Positions 4,578 to 6,003 of a DNA stretch of 6,003 nt are shown one piece after another. This stretch comes from Pseudomonadota bacterium (GTDB lineage Bacteria; Pseudomonadota; Gammaproteobacteria; Burkholderiales; Burkholderiaceae), in contig CAUJJP010000146.1 in NCBI GenBank assembly GCA_963205525.1, positions 1-6,003 of the forward strand, written 5' to 3'. The stretch's first letter is position 1, and every line of letters starts with the position of its first letter. The translations under genes and the position numbers were made by a program. The notes under the pieces are model-generated. The model was not told the DNA's origin, made no database searches, and saw nothing but the letters and a program-made list of their open reading frames with translations.

Positions 4578-6003
4578 AGGAGTTGGATCCGCCACCGCGG
4601 CGGGATTTCAGATAGTCGGCGTACTGCCGCGCTTCGAAGTAGCGCACCAGCGCCTTCGTGCCGCGGGTCGTGTTGCGGAAGCAGCACACGCCCTGGTCCA
4701 TCAGGCGCGCCGTCATCTCGTCGTAGAGCTTGCCACCGTCCAGGATGCCGATGAGCGGCTTGTCGTGGCGGTTCGCCAGCGGGGGCATCAGGTGCACGGT
4801 GCTCTTGGGGTCGCTCAGGTCGTAGCCCGGGCGCAGCTTGCTGGTTTCCAGCGCGCGCACCGAGGGCGCGGTCGGGTCCAGGCCGACCACCACTGCGTCG
4901 ATGTTCGGGTCCGCCAGGAAGGCGTCCGAGATCTCGAGGTGGGCCTCGTCGTCGGCACCCGGGTTGATGTCCAGCGGGTTGCGCACCTCGACCAGCTGGT
5001 CGAGCTTCTTCGCCACCAGGATCTCCTGCACGCGCTTGACGGTGGCGTCGGTGAGCGTGCCCATCTGCATCGCGAAGCTCTCGGACTCGATGTTGTCGGC
5101 CATCGCCACCGCCTCGAAGCCGGCGCCGCTGAGCGCGCCCAGACGGTTGCCGCCGACCTTCTTCGCGTGCAGCGCGCCGGCGATGTAGAACAGGTCGTCG
5201 AAGTTGTTCAGGTCCTCGGTGACGATGGCGCCGGCGTGGCGCACCACCGATTCGAACAGCGTCAGGCCGCCGGCGATGGACGCCGTGTGCCCCATCACGC
5301 CGCCCTGGCCGGGCGCGGTGCGGCCGGACTTGTAGACCACGATCTGCTTGCCGCCCTCCACCGCCTTGCGCACCGCCTTCGCGAAGTGCAGTCCGTCCAG
5401 GTCCTTGAAACCCTCGACGTAGATGCCCAGGGTCTCGATCCCCGGCAGCTCGGCGAAGTAGCTCAGCATGTCGCCGTGGGTGAGGTCGGTCTGGTTGCCC
5501 AGCGCCAGCATGTAGGCCGGGTCCAGCCAGGGGTTCTGCGACAGCCGGGTGATCATGAAGGCGCCGCTTTGCGACAGCATGACCGAGTTGCGCTGCGGCT
5601 TCTTCTGCGGCTTGGGCAGGCGCTCCAGCGGGATGAACCAGGAGTCGTAGCGGCCCGGGTGCGAAACCACGCCCAGGCAGTTGGCGCCGAGGAAGATCGG
5701 CCCGCCGCCCGGCTTGGCGTGCGCGGCGTTGATGCGCGCGGCCAGCGCTGCCGCCGGCTCGCGGCTCTTCTGGGTCTCGCCCATGCTGCCGGGGATCAGC
5801 ATCACGGCGTCGACCGCGTCGGTCTCGATGATCTGGTCCACCAGCTCGTAGACCGCGCTCGCCGCGACGGCGACGATCAGCAGGTCGAGCTTGCCCTCGA
5901 GCGCCGAGAGGCCCTCGATGCACCGGACGCCGTCGATCTCGGTCTCGCCGGGCTTGAGCACGAGCAGCTGTTCCTTCGGGTAGCCGCCGCCCATCAGGTT
6001 GCG
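4576..6003 (-). CDS. NDP-forming acyl-CoA synthetase (acetate-CoA ligase family), C-terminal part, 5' end outside window
   Basis: The visible 475 residues belong to the NDP-forming acyl-CoA synthetase superfamily (succinyl-CoA synthetase alpha-like; ADP-forming acetyl-CoA synthetase, PatZ and FerA relatives). These make acyl-CoA from acid, CoA and ATP through a phosphohistidine. The window opens inside the CoA-binding Rossmann domain (GGGYPKEQLLVLKP). Then come GANCLGVV (103-110 from the Met at 5994), LSQSGAF (140-146) and GNQTDLTHGDML (166-177). Next are YVEGFKDLDG (192-201) and the active-site block GHTASIAGG, whose His236 (codon 5289-5287) matches the phosphorylated His. A final ligase domain contains NPLDINPG and ends in FRNTTRGTKALVRYFEARQY. 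No ATP-grasp domain follows this domain, although many homologues have one there. It must therefore be N-terminal, encoded separately, or absent. The Met at 5994 is probably internal because the frame stays open to the window edge. Substrate unknown. Confidence 0.9.
   Translation of the reverse strand, partial: RNLMGGGYPKEQLLVLKPGETEIDGVRCIEGLSALEGKLDLLIVAVAASAVYELVDQIIETDAVDAVMLIPGSMGETQKSREPAAALAARINAAHAKPGGGPIFLGANCLGVVSHPGRYDSWFIPLERLPKPQKKPQRNSVMLSQSGAFMITRLSQNPWLDPAYMLALGNQTDLTHGDMLSYFAELPGIETLGIYVEGFKDLDGLHFAKAVRKAVEGGKQIVVYKSGRTAPGQGGVMGHTASIAGGLTLFESVVRHAGAIVTEDLNNFDDLFYIAGALHAKKVGGNRLGALSGAGFEAVAMADNIESESFAMQMGTLTDATVKRVQEILVAKKLDQLVEVRNPLDINPGADDEAHLEISDAFLADPNIDAVVVGLDPTAPSVRALETSKLRPGYDLSDPKSTVHLMPPLANRHDKPLIGILDGGKLYDEMTARLMDQGVCCFRNTTRGTKALVRYFEARQYADYLKSRRGGGSNS

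Noticed and set aside
4562..5923. A 453-codon open frame on the minus strand overlapping the synthetase
   Set aside because: Its translation is Arg/Gly/Pro-rich low-complexity sequence typical of a GC-rich shadow frame, while the adjacent frame carries clear acyl-CoA synthetase motifs.

Overview
The window is very GC-rich (by eye around 70%) and densely coded, with short gaps and ATGA-type overlaps. Gene content, codon use and the protein families present suggest a denitrifying or nitrate-respiring betaproteobacterium, probably of the Burkholderiales or Rhodocyclales. That placement is inference from protein style, not from a marker gene.

The left two thirds (2-4043, + strand) is the distal part of a respiratory nitrate reductase operon. 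It holds the end of narH (beta subunit, cut by the window edge), complete narJ (dedicated chaperone), complete narI (membrane cytochrome b, gamma subunit), a cytoplasmic parvulin-type peptidyl-prolyl isomerase, a beta-class carbonic anhydrase and mobB (molybdenum cofactor guanylylation partner). narG and the operon promoter lie to the left, outside the window. Gaps are 2 nt (narH-narJ), a 4-nt overlap (narJ-narI), 13 nt, 26 nt and 27 nt, so all six genes are plausibly co-transcribed. The logic is coherent: structural subunits, then assembly chaperone, then a folding enzyme and a molybdopterin cofactor enzyme. The carbonic anhydrase is the less expected member.

Positions 4044-4157 separate convergent genes and carry two copies of a perfect 21-nt hairpin-forming repeat, probably a transcription termination region.

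The right third (4158-6003, - strand) holds two genes. Upstream is the C-terminal part of an NDP-forming acyl-CoA synthetase (CoA-binding and succinyl-CoA-ligase-like domains with the active-site His), cut by the right edge. Downstream is a small hot-dog thioesterase that preserves the Thr/Glu/His triad spacing of fluoroacetyl-CoA thioesterase FlK. The two are tightly spaced and probably form one transcript acting on an unidentified acyl-CoA.

I found no mobile element, CRISPR array, RNA gene or clearly undescribed system. The points worth a second look are the operon composition, the tandem hairpin repeat and the synthetase/thioesterase pair.
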